In this document: piece by piece, positions 48,979 to 60,384 of the stretch
Position numbering within the stretch: position 1 is the stretch's first letter
Layout of the letters: every line of letters begins with the position of its first letter
Assembly: GCF_902635505.1 (NCBI RefSeq)
Contig: NC_045429.1
Location: 426,835,669-426,899,668, forward strand
Length of the DNA stretch: 64,000 bases
Direction of reading: 5' to 3'
From: Sarcophilus harrisii
Lineage: Eukaryota > Chordata > Mammalia > Dasyuromorphia > Dasyuridae
Made by a program: the position numbers and the translations under genes
Notes under the pieces: generated by a model
Database searches by the model: none
What the model was told of the DNA's origin: nothing
Seen by the model: the letters and a program-made list of their open reading frames with translations, nothing else

Positions 48979-48984
48979 AATAAA
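48979..48984 (+). promoter_or_regulatory. TUFT1: TUFT1 poly(A) signal, distal
   Basis: AATAAA followed by AACGTGTCTCTTGAG, then a T-rich stretch with TTCTGGTCTGATTTTTATTT. A plausible end of the long transcript. Confidence 0.5.
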
Positions 48985-49005
48985 TTATATTAACGTGTCT
49001 CTTGA

Positions 49006-49924
49006 GATTCTGGTCTGATTTTTATTTACAGGCTGAAAAAAGCAAAAATATCTCCTTTAGCCTCCTGAAGGAAGCCCTGCTTTCCACATGGGGAGAATTC
49101 TTAGAGAGACAGATCTTCCTCTTTAATATGATTTGCAAACCCTCCAACCCAAAGCATTTGTGGTTTCCTCGCTTGAGTTCTTTCAGAGTGTAGGGGCTGC
49201 AGAAGGGGAGCTCAGCTTAAGCAATCTGCATCCTGATTTCGGAGGGACCAGGAGAGTTTGGGGGTGACTCCTAACTCTGGCATTGGGCCCTGCCGGGAGT
49301 GGAGACCTTGGCTGAATGCCTGAATGTCTCCTGGCTTGGGAAAGGGAACTGGTAGGAGATAGAAGTGCAGTGATTACAGATAGAGCCACCAACTAGCACC
49401 GCAGGGTAGATGAGTAACTGCCAAGTCCTTTGCAAAAATGAAAAGCTCTGGAAATGCTGACTGCGGCTTTTGGGGAGTGTTTGGGCTATCTCTGGGCATC
49501 ATCCAATTAGCACCAACTCTTTCTTTCTGGCTGGGTATGCAGATGGCCGCAGGGCTGAATGGGGACGTGGCTGAATTTACACTAATGCTCTCTGGACCAG
49601 AGGAACCTGAAATCCCAACCCCAGCCCTGGCTCGCTCCGCCACAGAGGGCTTGAGCTCCCTTTTTTTTATTTCCCTTTTCTCATTTTTTCAGGAGGCTCA
49701 CACCCAGGGGTGCAGAAGGCACCAGGAACCTCTCTCCTCCTCCTAGAACTAACTCACCAAGTCTTTCCTCTCTCTGGCAGGTCTGCCTGGGCTGGGTATT
49801 ATGAACAGGGTAACAGTGGGGTGGATACTGACTAATGTACCAGAGAGATTTCCCATTGGAAGTAGTGGAAAGGTGAGGGGGTAAGAATATCCAGCTATAA
49901 AAAGGAAAGGACTTTTTTATTTTT
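49006..49924. other. Downstream of TUFT1, unique-looking intergenic DNA
   Basis: No gene or repeat was recognised. The short ORFs have no family resemblance. Confidence 0.45.
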
Positions 49925-50180
49925 TTGACAAGTATTTGTTAAGGACTACTGTGTGCTTAACAAAAATCAAAGTCCTTGCCCTCAAAAGGCATACTGCAAC
50001 TGGGGGACAAGGTAAGGAAGAGCAATGTGTTTGTGATTAAGCAAATACAAAGCAAATATGAGGGCTTAGAATATCCCTTAAAAACTAGTACCAAGACAGG
50101 CCTCGTATTTGAATTAAGCCTTGAAGTAAAAAGAATTCTAATGGGAAGGAGGGGAAAGCAAGTGGGGAAGGAGTGAATTC
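49925..50180 (-). repeat. L2 fragment, antisense
   Basis: AAGTATTTGTTAAGGACTAC, TCAAAGTCCTTGCCCTCAAA, TTGAATTAAGCCTTGAAGTA. Confidence 0.6.
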
Positions 50181-50234
50181 TAGGCACGAGGGCAAGAGGT
50201 AGAATGTCTTATGTCAAAATGAGCAACTAAGTCA

Positions 50235-50870
50235 ATTTAATTAAAACAGGATTTATAAGGGGAAGTATGTGCGGTAAACCTCATAAGGTAACTTGTAACC
50301 AAATTGTAAAGGAATTTCTGGAAAGAATCTATGAAAAGAAAAGCATAAGAAATAACAAAATGAACCATTTTAGAGAACTCTGGGAAGACCTGTATGAACT
50401 GAGACAAAGTGAAATGTGTCAAACCAAGACCACAATTTATACAATAACCTAACCCCCCCCCAAAAAAAAAAAAAAAGACTTTGAAAGGCTTAAGAACTTT
50501 GATCAATATGATGACCAAAAAAAAAAAAAATTCCCAAAGAATGGAAAAAGAAGAAAGCTACCTGCTTCCTGACAGAGGAGACAGACAAGGAGTAGACAAT
50601 TTTTGAACATGACCAATGTGGGAATTGCTTTATTTGATGAAGCATTATTGGAAAGTTTCCTTTTCCTTTTTTTTTTTTTTCCCATTTGGGAGGATAAAAA
50701 TTTTTTAAAAATTCAAAATGAGACTTTTTTGAAATGGCCAATATGTTGCTTTATTTCGCTTGACTATGCAGATTTGTTATAAGGGCTTTTGTTTTTTTCT
50801 CTGCTCTCTTCCCCCCAACTAGGGTCATGGAAGGAAAAACAAATGCTTGTTAATTTTTAAAAGAAAGGAG
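50235..50870 (+). repeat. Marsupial retroposon, long copy
   Basis: TTAGAGAACTCTGGGAAGAC, CTGTATGAACTGAGACAAAG, TTTTGAACATGACCAATGTG, CGCTTGACTATGCAGATTTG. Same head-to-tail order as related families, with several A and T runs. Confidence 0.7.
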
Positions 50871-50944
50871 AAGCCCACCTAATATAAATAGCTTTCTTGG
50901 TCTTCAAGATTAGAGTGGTTGGTTGATAAGTGGGGATGTTGTAG

Positions 50945-51120
50945 CTCATTCAACAAGCATTTGTTAACCTACAGATGTGCCAGATGTGCTAAGCATTAGA
51001 GCAAAAAATGAAAACAGTTTCTGCTTTTAAGGACATTACAGTCTGTAGGCAAAGACAAATTATGTAAATAGAATATACAACATAGGAATGGAATAAATGT
51101 AATATGTGTATATGACATTT
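50945..51120 (-). repeat. L2 fragment, antisense
   Basis: CATTCAACAAGCATTTGTTA, GTGCCAGATGTGCTAAGCAT, GGACATTACAGTCTGTAGGC. Confidence 0.65.
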
Positions 51121-51356
51121 GTTGTTCATTCGTCACATTCTGTGATCACATTTGAGGTTTTCTTGGCAAAGATACTGGAGTAGTTTGCCATTTTATTCTC
51201 TAGCTCATTAGCAGATGAGGAAACTGAGGAAAACAGTTAAATAACTTGCCTAGAGTCATATAGCTGTTATCTGTCTGAGGCTAGATTTGAACTCATCGAG
51301 ATGAGTCTTTTTTATTCCCAGCCTGACACTGTCCACTGTGCTACCTAATTGCCCTA
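51121..51356 (-). repeat. Mar1-type CORE-SINE
   Basis: TTGAGGTTTTCTTGGCAAAG, ATACTGGAGTAGTTTGCCAT, GCAGATGAGGAAACTGAGGA, TGTCCACTGTGCTACCTAAT. It makes an inverted pair with the next copy. Confidence 0.9.
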
Positions 51357-51384
51357 TTATACATTCTAGTAAATGTTTAATATG

Positions 51385-51545
51385 CTCCTGAGCCAATCAC
51401 TTCACCCTGCCTGTCTCAGTTTCCTCATCTGTCAAATGAGCTGGAGAATGAAATGGCCAATCATCCATTTTTGCCAAGAAAACCCCAAATGGGGTCACAA
51501 AGAATCAGACATACCTGAAAGGGCTGAACGGCATTACGTATGATA
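51385..51545 (+). repeat. Mar1-type CORE-SINE, 5'-truncated
   Basis: GTCTCAGTTTCCTCATCTGT, CAAATGAGCTGGAGAATGAA, AAAACCCCAAATGGGGTCAC, AAAGAATCAGACATACCTGA. Confidence 0.9.
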
Positions 51546-52739
51546 ATAAAATTAACATATAAATGTTTACATGTGTATATGTCTATATGTGTAAATTATG
51601 TCTATATGGATGTATACATATGTATATTCTTATATACAAGTATGTATACAGAGAGTACTATATCCAGAGAAGGTAGCAGGAGAAATCAAGGAAAACCTGA
51701 TAGAGAAATGAAAAAATAAGATTTATGTTTTATCTAAGAGCTGAACTGGATAGTCTCTGGGCTCCCTTTCAGCTGAGGAATCTTGAGTCTCTGTATTTCC
51801 CCATGTAGGTGTGGAGTCCTTTCTGTGTAGAGCAGAAAATTTGACATAGGGAAGGGGTATCGGGTTGGTAGGGAGAGAAAGGCATCCAAGTCTTGGAAAC
51901 TCTTTAACTTGAGGTGGAAGGAGGGAGGAAAAAAAGTGAGATCGAGAGGGCCTAGTGTTCTCTAGGCTGGGCATGGTGAGGTAAGCTGTTCTTGGACTGA
52001 ATGCTCTATTTATTTCCTGTGTTTTGTCATTTTTGAGCCAGCTCCTCTGTTGCTTTCACATCTTGTGGAGGGAGGATCCGGCCCTATCCCCTGGAGCCTT
52101 TGCAGGATCAGCCAGTTTCTTTAAGCTGGGTGTCAAAGCTGCCCAGACATGCATTTCTCATTAGCAGCCTCCTGGGAGCCTGGAGTGCTCAGCCCCAACG
52201 TGGGAAAAGAAACTGGGGAGACCTCTTTCCAGGGGTGTTCTAGCAAATGCTTAATAACCAACCCTGTGGGCGGAAAGTGCCTTGACACATTTTAAAATTT
52301 TAATCTGCATTATTAACATCTTTTCCATCAATTTCTTAAGCCTAGACAACCAACCAAACAATAAATCAAGTCCCACTTTCTAGCCCTTTGCCAGTTTCTG
52401 AAGTCTAAATGTTCACACTAAAAATTTATTTAACAATGGTATTACTGGTTCAAAGCTGGCGCTCCAGTACACCTTTCCTTCTATGATTTTTTCATTTTCC
52501 TCATCCTCCCCCGTGACCAAATCAGATATGAAAACGCTCAACAGCAATATGGATATCTGGGAATGGGAGGTGAGGGGAGTGAGATAAACAAAGAAGTTAA
52601 AAATTTTTAACAAAAGAATTGACTGGCTTTTTCAGCCTATTTAAATTAAAGTGGACCTTTTTTAGCTAAACCACTAAAAGACTTAATCAGACGAGAGTAT
52701 TTTTGGGTTGGAATTAATAGCTTTTTTAGTTCATTTTGA
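51546..52739. other. Intergenic, partly unique
   Basis: AT microsatellite-like at 51550-51650 (TATATGTCTATATGTGTAAA). 52020-52350 looks unique and well mixed in base content. No gene recognised. Confidence 0.4.
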
Positions 52740-52895
52740 ACTAACAAAATATCTTACTCTTTCTTTTTCTTCTATTTTTCTTCCTTTTTCTTTCTTTCTT
52801 CCTTTTTTTGTCTTTTCTTTCTCCTTTCCTCCTTTCTCTCCCGCTTCTTCCCTCCCTCTTTCCTCTTCCTTCTCTCTCTCTGTAATTTTTTGGAG
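52740..52895. repeat. Polypyrimidine tract
   Basis: About 130 bases of nearly pure C and T on +, for example TCTTTTCTTTCTCCTTTCCT. The complementary ORF of Lys, Glu and Arg is an artefact. Confidence 0.9.
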
Positions 52896-53119
52896 CACTG
52901 TGCTATGGTCTGATGGAGTTACAAAGATCATGAAGACATGGTCTCTCCAGTCTATCTGAGCTTGCAAACTAGAATAAATCAATAGGATAGGAGAGAAAAG
53001 AGTCAAAGATGATTTTAGAAAATCCTTTAGAGGGAAGAGGAAAGAAGGGGAAGTAAATAAGCATTCATATAGTATATGCCAGCTCCAACCCTTTCCCCTA
53101 CTAATTTAGCCCAAACTGA

Positions 53120-53390
53120 ACTGTCTTTTAAATTTATTAAGCACTTATAATATGGTATATAGTTACTCTTAGTTACTTAGTAGCTTGCATTATTATTGAA
53201 TTGTTTCATGTGCATTGATTCTCTTTTCCCCTAGATGATCAGCTCCTTGAAAACAGAAAGTGTGTTACATATTTTCTCATATCTTTACAAGTCCATACTG
53301 GGCTTCTTAAAAACAGAAAGTGTGTTGCATATTTTCTCATATTTTTACAAGGGGCTTGTGCTAAGTGTTCAACAAATATTTGAAAATATA
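53120..53390 (+). repeat. L2 3' end with internal 60-bp tandem duplication
   Basis: CAGCTCCTTGAAAACAGAAA and TGTGCTAAGTGTTCAACAAA fit an L2 tail. AAACAGAAAGTGTGTTRCAT and ATTTTCTCATAT occur at 53251 and again at 53311, period 60. Confidence 0.75.
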
Positions 53391-53734
53391 GTTGAAATAG
53401 CTGTTTTAAAATGCATTAATAACAAATTCTATTGCATATTCTTATAATATCAAAACTGAGTGTTCCCAGTGACTCTTAAGAAGTACCTAATAGTTTCATC
53501 TTCTCTCAAGGAACTTTTTACCCAGCAATATCTCAATTAGCTCAGTTTCATAAATTAGAATATATTAATGAGACTACAAGTGTTGAACTCAGAAATCAGT
53601 ACATTTGCTGACTGCATCAAACTATATGAGAATAATTATGAAAGTTCTCTAAAATAATTCATTGTTTAAGATAAATGAAAAGATAGAGGTTGAAAAAAGA
53701 AAATAGAGCTGAATTCTACTTAATAATGAAGCAT

Positions 53735-54400
53735 CATTGATTGCTTCTTTCAGAGTTGTCTTCATCTTTTACTTGGCCAAAGCCCCTCCACACACATCTC
53801 ACTGTGTATATAGTGTAATCAATGGAGTAGTATTGTCTTGTTTCCCTGGCTCTTGCTTCTTACTTCCAGGCTATGCTAACAGACCCAGGTGCAGGACCCA
53901 GGAGAAGTTCCACAAAATAATTCGTGAAAAGTTACAGTTGAAGCCAAGGCAAACGATGTTCAAGTGTCCAAAGTACGGGAGCATCAAACTTGACAGAGCC
54001 CATCACTGCAGTGTAAGAGATATTCAAAAGATGGATCACCACTGTCCCTGAGCTACTAACTGTGTGGGAGAGAATAGCCAGAACACTTCGTACTGTTTAC
54101 AACGTATCTACCAGTCATTTATCTGCATGCCCTCAGCATAGTGGGATTTCATTTCCTGCATTGCTTTGAGCTCATCCACCCCATCCACTAAAGTGATTCT
54201 TCTCATTTTTACATCATAAAGTTTGAGACCCAGGTACACTTTGCACTAAGGAAACGGAACTAGAACAACTGAACAAGGGAGATGGGCTACAAAAACCAAA
54301 ATGGACGAACATGAAAGCAGTATCTGGCCATCTGTTCTATAGCCCCTTTCCTTCGCCAGACTAGGGGGAAGCAGACGCATACCAGCGTGTGGTTTGGTGA
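53735..54400 (+). pseudogene. ZDHHC3: Processed pseudogene of palmitoyltransferase ZDHHC3
   Basis: Intronless copy. The first part reads [10 protein letters not shown], then [28 protein letters not shown] and KMDHHCP, against ZDHHC3 [30 protein letters not shown] and KMDHHCPW. Several Cys of the zinc-binding DHHC domain are changed, and a stop replaces the Trp after DHHCP (54050). Downstream, homology returns in other frames: ATNCVGEN, KPKWTNMKAVSGH and EADAYQRVV, matching the ZDHHC3 C-terminus (KWMNMKAVFGH, ADPYQYVV) rather than that of ZDHHC7. The copy starts near the second membrane segment, so it is 5'-truncated. 54400-54720 may be its 3' UTR. Dead. Confidence 0.88.
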
Positions 54401-54734
54401 TCCGAAGAATCTAAACCATTTTAAATGAACCTTCCTGGCCTTTGGTTTCTTCTCTGCTTTCTGTTTGACAAAACTAACATGAAAGTAGCGCTGGGCGCCC
54501 ACTTGTACTAACTGCAAAAGTTGGGAGTTTTGTGGGACTGGACTATGGTGATCCCAGCAGTGAGAGCAGAGCCCCATCTGTCTCCCAGCACCTCTGGGAA
54601 CCATCCTGGGGTTGCACTGGGGATCCTGGACACTCAATCACTCACCGGGGAAAGACTGAGAATCAGGGAATGGAGCCTATCAGAAGGGCCCCTTGCGGGC
54701 AGTGGAATTAGCTTTAAAACAAGGCCTTGGCAAT

Positions 54735-55075
54735 TCCAATAGACCTGGGATGGAAAATGCCATCTGCATCCAGAGAGAAAGCTCTGGAGATTCAATGCAG
54801 ATCAAAGCATAGTATTTTCACCTTTTTTTTCTTTTGTTTTTTTTTCCTCTTTTGGTCTGATTTTTTTTTTGCACAACTTGATGAGTATGGAAATATGTTT
54901 AAAAGAATTGCACATATCTAACTATCAGATTACTTACTGCCTTGGGGAGGGAGGAGGTAAGAAAGGGAAAGAGAAAAACTTGGAAGACAAAGTCTTACAA
55001 AAATGAATGTTGAAAACTATCTTTACATGTATTTGGAAAAATAGAATACTGCTGAAAATTTAAAACAAAACAAAA
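54735..55075 (+). repeat. Marsupial retroposon
   Basis: AATGCCATCTGCATCCAGAG, CAATGCAGATCAAAGCATAG, TTACTGCCTTGGGGAGGGAG, TTGAAAACTATCTTTACATG, A-rich end. Confidence 0.75.
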
Positions 55076-56059
55076 ACCAAGGCTCAGATCTCCCTTTTTT
55101 CTATCTAGCTACCTTGTTGGTGAAAGGGAGAGAAGGAGGTGTGGGGTAAATGGGAGTAAAGTCTGTTTCAGTCAATAGAATGACTTAGATGGGTGATTTT
55201 TCCTCAGTGCAAAATGCCTTATATTAAAAGAAGAATGAGAAATGCAATTTTAGGAGAGCAGCTCAAGGCATTGTTTCCTTAATGAGATGCCAGTTAAACA
55301 GTATTACTGATAGGAAATATGGAGATGGCAAAGAAGTCAGTATGAGAATACTTGCCTCTAGTAGGTAAGTACAGACACACTCTCCCCAAAATGATTCTTT
55401 TTCAGGGATTAGCATTTACAAACCCAACAAAGCAAAGTCATCCTTTGATAATTACTTACAGTAATAAACACACATAGACATGTAAGCACTGAGGTTTCCA
55501 TTGTTAAGGAGTCAAAATGCTATTATCATAGATAATGTGGGGAGAATGGTTAACACTCTGGCTTGTGATTTTACAAAGCCAGGAGAAAAAAGGGCACTGG
55601 AGTGACACATAGAACAAAAATGTGACCTCAACCTGAGAGGTGATTGGGGTTTTAAGTTGGAGCAGGAATCTATGCATAGATTTGCAGAGGAGAGGAGTAA
55701 GAGGGCATTTTGAATGCCAGATATCTGAATTCTTATCAGTTGATTTTTCAAAAATCTTTTTTTTTAATTTTTAGCTTTCATTTTGAGAGTATGAATGAGA
55801 TCTATTAAATATTAGTCCAAATCTGGGTGTGGAGAAAGTCACTAATCTTGGCATTTTTCAGAAAATAATGAGAATGCACCACATTTTTTGGTTTGTTTCT
55901 GTCAGTGCTTTTCTATGGAAAACACATACAATAAAATTTTTCCACAAGAGAGAAAATCCAACCTTTTATAAGAGCCAAGTGTTTACCAATATCAGTACAC
56001 ACACCTTCTGCCATATAATTTATTCTCAGAGGATTACCTACTTAGGAACCAATATAAAT
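55076..56059. other. Intergenic, no feature seen
   Basis: AT-rich. No gene or family was recognised. Confidence 0.4.
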
Positions 56060-56225
56060 TCATAGAATTTCAGGACAGGAAGTTATCTTAGAGACCATCT
56101 CTTTTTAATTTTACAGATGAGAAAGTTAAGATCCAGAGAAGTAATTACCTAAATTTACACTGATAATTTATGCTTTATGCTAGTGTACACTAGAATCCAG
56201 GTCTCCTAACAACCTAGTGTTCTTT
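56060..56225 (-). repeat. MIR, antisense
   Basis: ATTTTACAGATGAGAAAGTT, TCCAGGTCTCCTAACAACCT. Confidence 0.65.
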
Positions 56226-57201
56226 CTCTACCATGACAGTTGATTTGCAATAAAGTAGGAATAAGATAATAATAAGTATGGGTCCTTTTCCTTTTTCTTT
56301 GATCTCTTTAAGAAAGAGACCTAGTTTTAGTATAATTGGATCAAATAGTGCATTCAATTTAGTAACTTTTAGGATATGGTCTGAAATTGTTTTCCACAAT
56401 GGCTATGCAAATTCTCAATTCTGCCTGTTACAGTCACAGCTCTACCAATTATATTAAATGTATTTATTTTCCTGAAATCCCTATATTTGTTATTTTCACA
56501 TTTTTGCCAATTTGATGGATATGAGGTAGAACCTAGGAGTTTTAATTTGAAAATTTCTAGTTATTAATGACTTGGATCATTTTTTTCATATGGTTATTGA
56601 TAGCATGATTCTCTTCCTTTAAGAATTGCCCATTCATATCTTCTGACCATTTATGAAGTGGAGACTGGCTCTTTGTCTTATGAATTTGAATCACTTCTTT
56701 ACACCTTGGAAATGAAATTTTTGTTAGAGAAAATTGCCAGATTTTTTCTAGTTACCTGCTTCTCTTCTAATTTTACCTTTATTTTTTTTTTTTTTGGTGG
56801 AAAAACTTTAAAAATATGTAAAATTTTACATAATGAAAATTTTCCATTTTATCTTTTATTATTTTCTTTATTTCTTGTTTGATCATGAATTCTTCCCCAA
56901 CCAAAAATTTGTGGTGATTTCTTCCTTGCCTCTGTAATTTGTTTATGACATTACCCTTTATGGCTAAATCATATATCCATTTAGAGGTTATCTTGGTATA
57001 TAATGTGAGATACTGATCTATACTTACTTTTTATTAAACTACTTCCAAGTTTTCCCATAGATTCTGTCAAACAAACTTCTTATCCCAGTAACTCTGGAGT
57101 CTTTGGTTTTTCCAACAAAAAGCTACTATTCTATTGCTTCTATATGTTGTATACCTAATCTGTTCTACTGATTGATCTGTTTCTTAACCAGTACCAAATA
57201 G

Positions 57202-57770
57202 GTTTTTTTTTTACATTAAACAATTTTTTTTACATTTTAAAATTATTATTATAGCTTTTTATTTACAAATTATATGCATGGGTAATTTTTCAGCATTGAC
57301 CCTTGCAAAGCCTTCTGTTCCAACTTTTCCCTTCCTTCCCCCACCCCCTCCCCTAGATGACAGGTAGACCAATACATGTTAAATATGTTAAAGGATATGT
57401 TAAACACAATATATGTATAATGTCCATACAGTTATTTGCTGCACAAGAAAAGTCGGACTTAGAAATAAGGTAAAAATAACCTGAGAAGGAAAACAAAAAT
57501 GCAAGAGGACAAAAACAGGAGGAGTAGAAATGCTATGTTGTGGTTCATACTCGTTTCCCATAGTTCTTTCGCTGGGTGTAGCTGGTTCTCTTCATTATTG
57601 AACAAATAGAACAGATTTGGTTCATTTCATTACTGGACATGGCCAAGTCCATCAGAATTGATCCTCATATAGTATTGTTATTGAAGTGTATAATGATCTC
57701 CTGGTTCTGCTCATTTTACTCAGCATCAGTTGATGTAAGTCTCTCCAGGCCTTTCTGAAATCATCCTCCT
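57202..57770 (-). repeat. Marsupial retroposon, near full length, inside L1
   Basis: Flanked by AGTACCAAATAG at 57190-57201 and 57771-57782. Poly(T) side on the left. AATTATATGCATGGGTAATT, CAGCATTGACCCTTGCAAAG, TAGCTGGTTCTCTTCATTAT, CTCCAGGCCTTTCTGAAATC. It fixes the family's 5' start as GGATGATTTCAGAAAGGCCT on its sense strand. Confidence 0.93.
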
Positions 57771-57822
57771 AGTACCAAATAGTTTTGATGACCACAGATG
57801 AATATCTTCAAGATGAATTTCA

Positions 57823-57950
57823 CTATTTTTATTTTTTTATAAAAGCAATTGGGGTTAAGTGACTTGCTTAGATAGTGTGTGTCACATGTCTGAAATCATA
57901 TTTGATGACTCAGGACTAGTGCTTTAGCTACTATACCACCTAGTTGTCTC
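57823..57950 (-). repeat. tRNA-SINE inside L1
   Basis: Flanked by TGAATTTCA at 57814-57822 and 57951-57959. AAAAGCAATTGGGGTTAAGT, GTGCTTTAGCTACTATACCA. Confidence 0.88.
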
Positions 57951-58789
57951 TGAATTTCATCATTAAAACAAAAAAAAGAACAATTCTATAAAATAATTTT
58001 TTGGTAGTTTCATTGGCATGGCACTGAGTAAGTGAATTAATTTACGTAGTTCATTTATTTTTATTTTACGGCTTGAGCAATCGATATTTTTTAATTATTT
58101 AGCTCTATCTTTTATTTCTATTGATTTCTTAATTCCTGTGCATGTGTTGGTAGATAGACTCTTAAGTATTTTATACATCCAGTGGTTATTTTAGGTTGTT
58201 TCTCTTTTTATCTCTTTTTCAGTTTTGTTGGTAATATATAGAAATGTTGATGATTTGTGCAGACTTATTTTATAACCTGAGATTTTGCTGAAGTTATTAA
58301 TTACATCAAATATTTTTTTGTTTTTTCACTAGGTTTCTCTAAACAAACCATCATTCATTGCCTCTTTGCCTGTGCTTTTTCTTTCAATTTCTTTTTCTCA
58401 TTTAATAGCATCCTTTTGGGTGGTAGAGATGCTACTACTACCCAAGAGTATATCCACTAGAGGGCGGTAGATCTTTACAACCTGGAGTAGCTGGGGAGGG
58501 AAAATTAGTCAATCATACCTTCAGCCTCTATCCATGAGCTAGGTTTTTGATGTTTTCTCTTAGGAAGCCTCAGAGCTCAGCTCTTCAGTATAAAGGAGGG
58601 CAATCAAGAAAGTAAATCAAGTTACTCAAATTAATTCTTGGACCACAAGGAATTTAGGTTAGGTCTAAAATAAATCATACTGGAGTCTGGCAAATATTTT
58701 ATGGAAAACTAAAAATCTATTTCTATCTTAATTCAAGTTGACAATGAATATATTCAGAGATAATACTGCTAAGAAAGGCTAGGATCATT

Positions 58790-58930
58790 AAAATATCATG
58801 GATAGGACCTTAAAAGTAATTTAGTGCAACCATCTCCTTTTACAGAAAAGGAAACTGAGGCTCCCCAAAAGTCTAAGTGATTTGCTCAAGATTATACAGG
58901 TGGTATAAAGATGAATAACTGGAATTTGAA
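58790..58930 (-). repeat. MIR, antisense
   Basis: TTTTACAGAAAAGGAAACTG, GTCTAAGTGATTTGCTCAAG. Confidence 0.7.
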
Positions 58931-59645
58931 GCCTCAGACTCCAAATCTATTTCTGTTGTTTCCCCTAATAGAATGTAAGCTCTCTGAGGAAAGAGACTGC
59001 TTTATTTTTTTATATATCCTTTGCACCGCTACCCTCCCAGTTACTCCGGCAACCTATAGAGGTCCATCTCTGCTCCTCTCTCACTCCCCACATCCAATCT
59101 GTTGCCCAGGTCTGTCAATTTTATTTTTGTAAAATCTTTCATACATGCTTCCAGCTCTTCTCTGAGATTGCCACTACTCTGGCACGGTCCCTCATCACTT
59201 TATGCTTGGACTATTACAATAGCTGGGGGAGTCTTCCAGTCCATCCTTCACTCAGTTGTCAAGTGGCCTTCCTAAAGTACAGATCTGACTGTTACATTCC
59301 CCTAGTTAATTCCAGTGGCTCCCTATTACCTCTAGGATCAAATATAAAATCCTCTCTTTGGTTTTTAGAGCCCTTTGTAATCTATTCCCTTCCTCTATTC
59401 CAGTCTTATATTTTATTGCTCTCTTTGTGTTCTAAGATCCATGCCACTGGTCTTGCTTTTCCTCACACATCATTCTCTTCATCTCTTGACTCTGAGCATC
59501 CTCCATGCTTGGAATTTCCTTCCTCCTCATCTGTGCCTTCTGGTTTCCCTGGATTCCTTCAAGTCTGTGAAAAATCCCATCTTCTGTGCTCCTTAATCTC
59601 AGTGCCTTTCCTCTGAGACTACTATCCCCAGTTTATGCCATCTAT
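58931..59645 (+). repeat. L2 LINE 3' region
   Basis: TTATGCTTGGACTATTACAA, CCAGTGGCTCCCTATTACCT, GGATCAAATATAAAATCCTC, CATCTCTTGACTCTGAGCAT, GGATTCCTTCAAGTCTGTGA. The 136-codon ORF at 59206-59616 is L2 sequence. A separate L2-like tail lies at 58965-59010. Confidence 0.8.
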
Positions 59646-60384
59646 AGTTTGTTAGCACTATCCACTTGCAAAGCAACACGTCAACAAGTATGAGAATAAT
59701 ATCCAACAACAATAATACGAGGCAACATATCCATTATTTGCAAGATGCCTTAAGGCTAGCATCTATTTCAGTTGCAACAATAGGAATGGAAGTTAGATAA
59801 GAAAAGCTTCCTGAGAGAGATTAAATCATGGAATTGAAGAGTGAGGAAGTGATAGAATCTCTTCTCTGAAACTCTTTAAGATCAGGAATTACTCCTTTGT
59901 CAAGCACGTTTTTGGTAAAGCAAGTTGGAGAGAATAGGATTGATGAGAATAGCTGAACCTTGACTTTAAAATTCATATCTAGGAACTGGACAATCCTCTT
60001 AATTGGCTCCTGATCATTGGTTACCAGGAAAGGAGGTCTTCTACAGGGCTGCCATTTCTTTTGTTTCAGTCCTCCTCACAGCTTTGCCTCATTTGCAAAC
60101 ATCTGTGAGATCTGTATATATTAGTACATATGTGTTGACAGTAAACAGACTTGGTGAGAGCTGGCAACATTCTATGGTCCTTGGGCTTGTAATTCTTCCT
60201 GCTTCTTTGCATGCCATTTTTCTTCTTTCCCATGCCCTCTCCATCTCCAAAGCATGCTTGGGATGCAAAAATCTCTGGCCAAGGGGATATGGAGGGATTG
60301 GTCATCTGTTAAAAACACCAGAGAAGACTGGGGATGAGGAAAAGATAAAGTCACTTTTAAGAGGAAAAGTCAGGAGGTTATAAA
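59646..60384. other. Intergenic, no clear feature
   Basis: Possibly an unnamed old repeat. The 126-codon ORF at 60003-60383 has no recognised domain. Confidence 0.35.

Larger units (their letters stand above)
47433..49005 (+). other. TUFT1: TUFT1 3' untranslated region
   Basis: Single-copy-looking sequence after the stop, with two AATAAA signals. A tRNA-SINE tail lies between them, so the longer form would carry repeat sequence. The end is inferred. Confidence 0.7.
56270..58440 (-). repeat. L1 LINE 3' half, antisense, with two nested insertions
   Basis: TTGTTTTCCACAATGGCTAT, ATTTTGATGG-type spacer, TTCATATGGTTATTGATAGC, ATCATGAATTCTTCCCCAAC, ACTGATTGATCTGTTTCTTA, and in the ORF2 part ATGTTGATGATTTGTGCAGA. 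The two insertions both carry target duplications. The 5' end is cut near 58440. Confidence 0.75.

Noticed and set aside
59206-59616. 136-codon ORF downstream of TUFT1
   Set aside because: The DNA is L2 3' sequence in known order; the ORF is a by-product.
60003-60383. 126-codon ORF
   Set aside because: No recognisable domain, AT-rich intergenic setting, no splice or promoter context.
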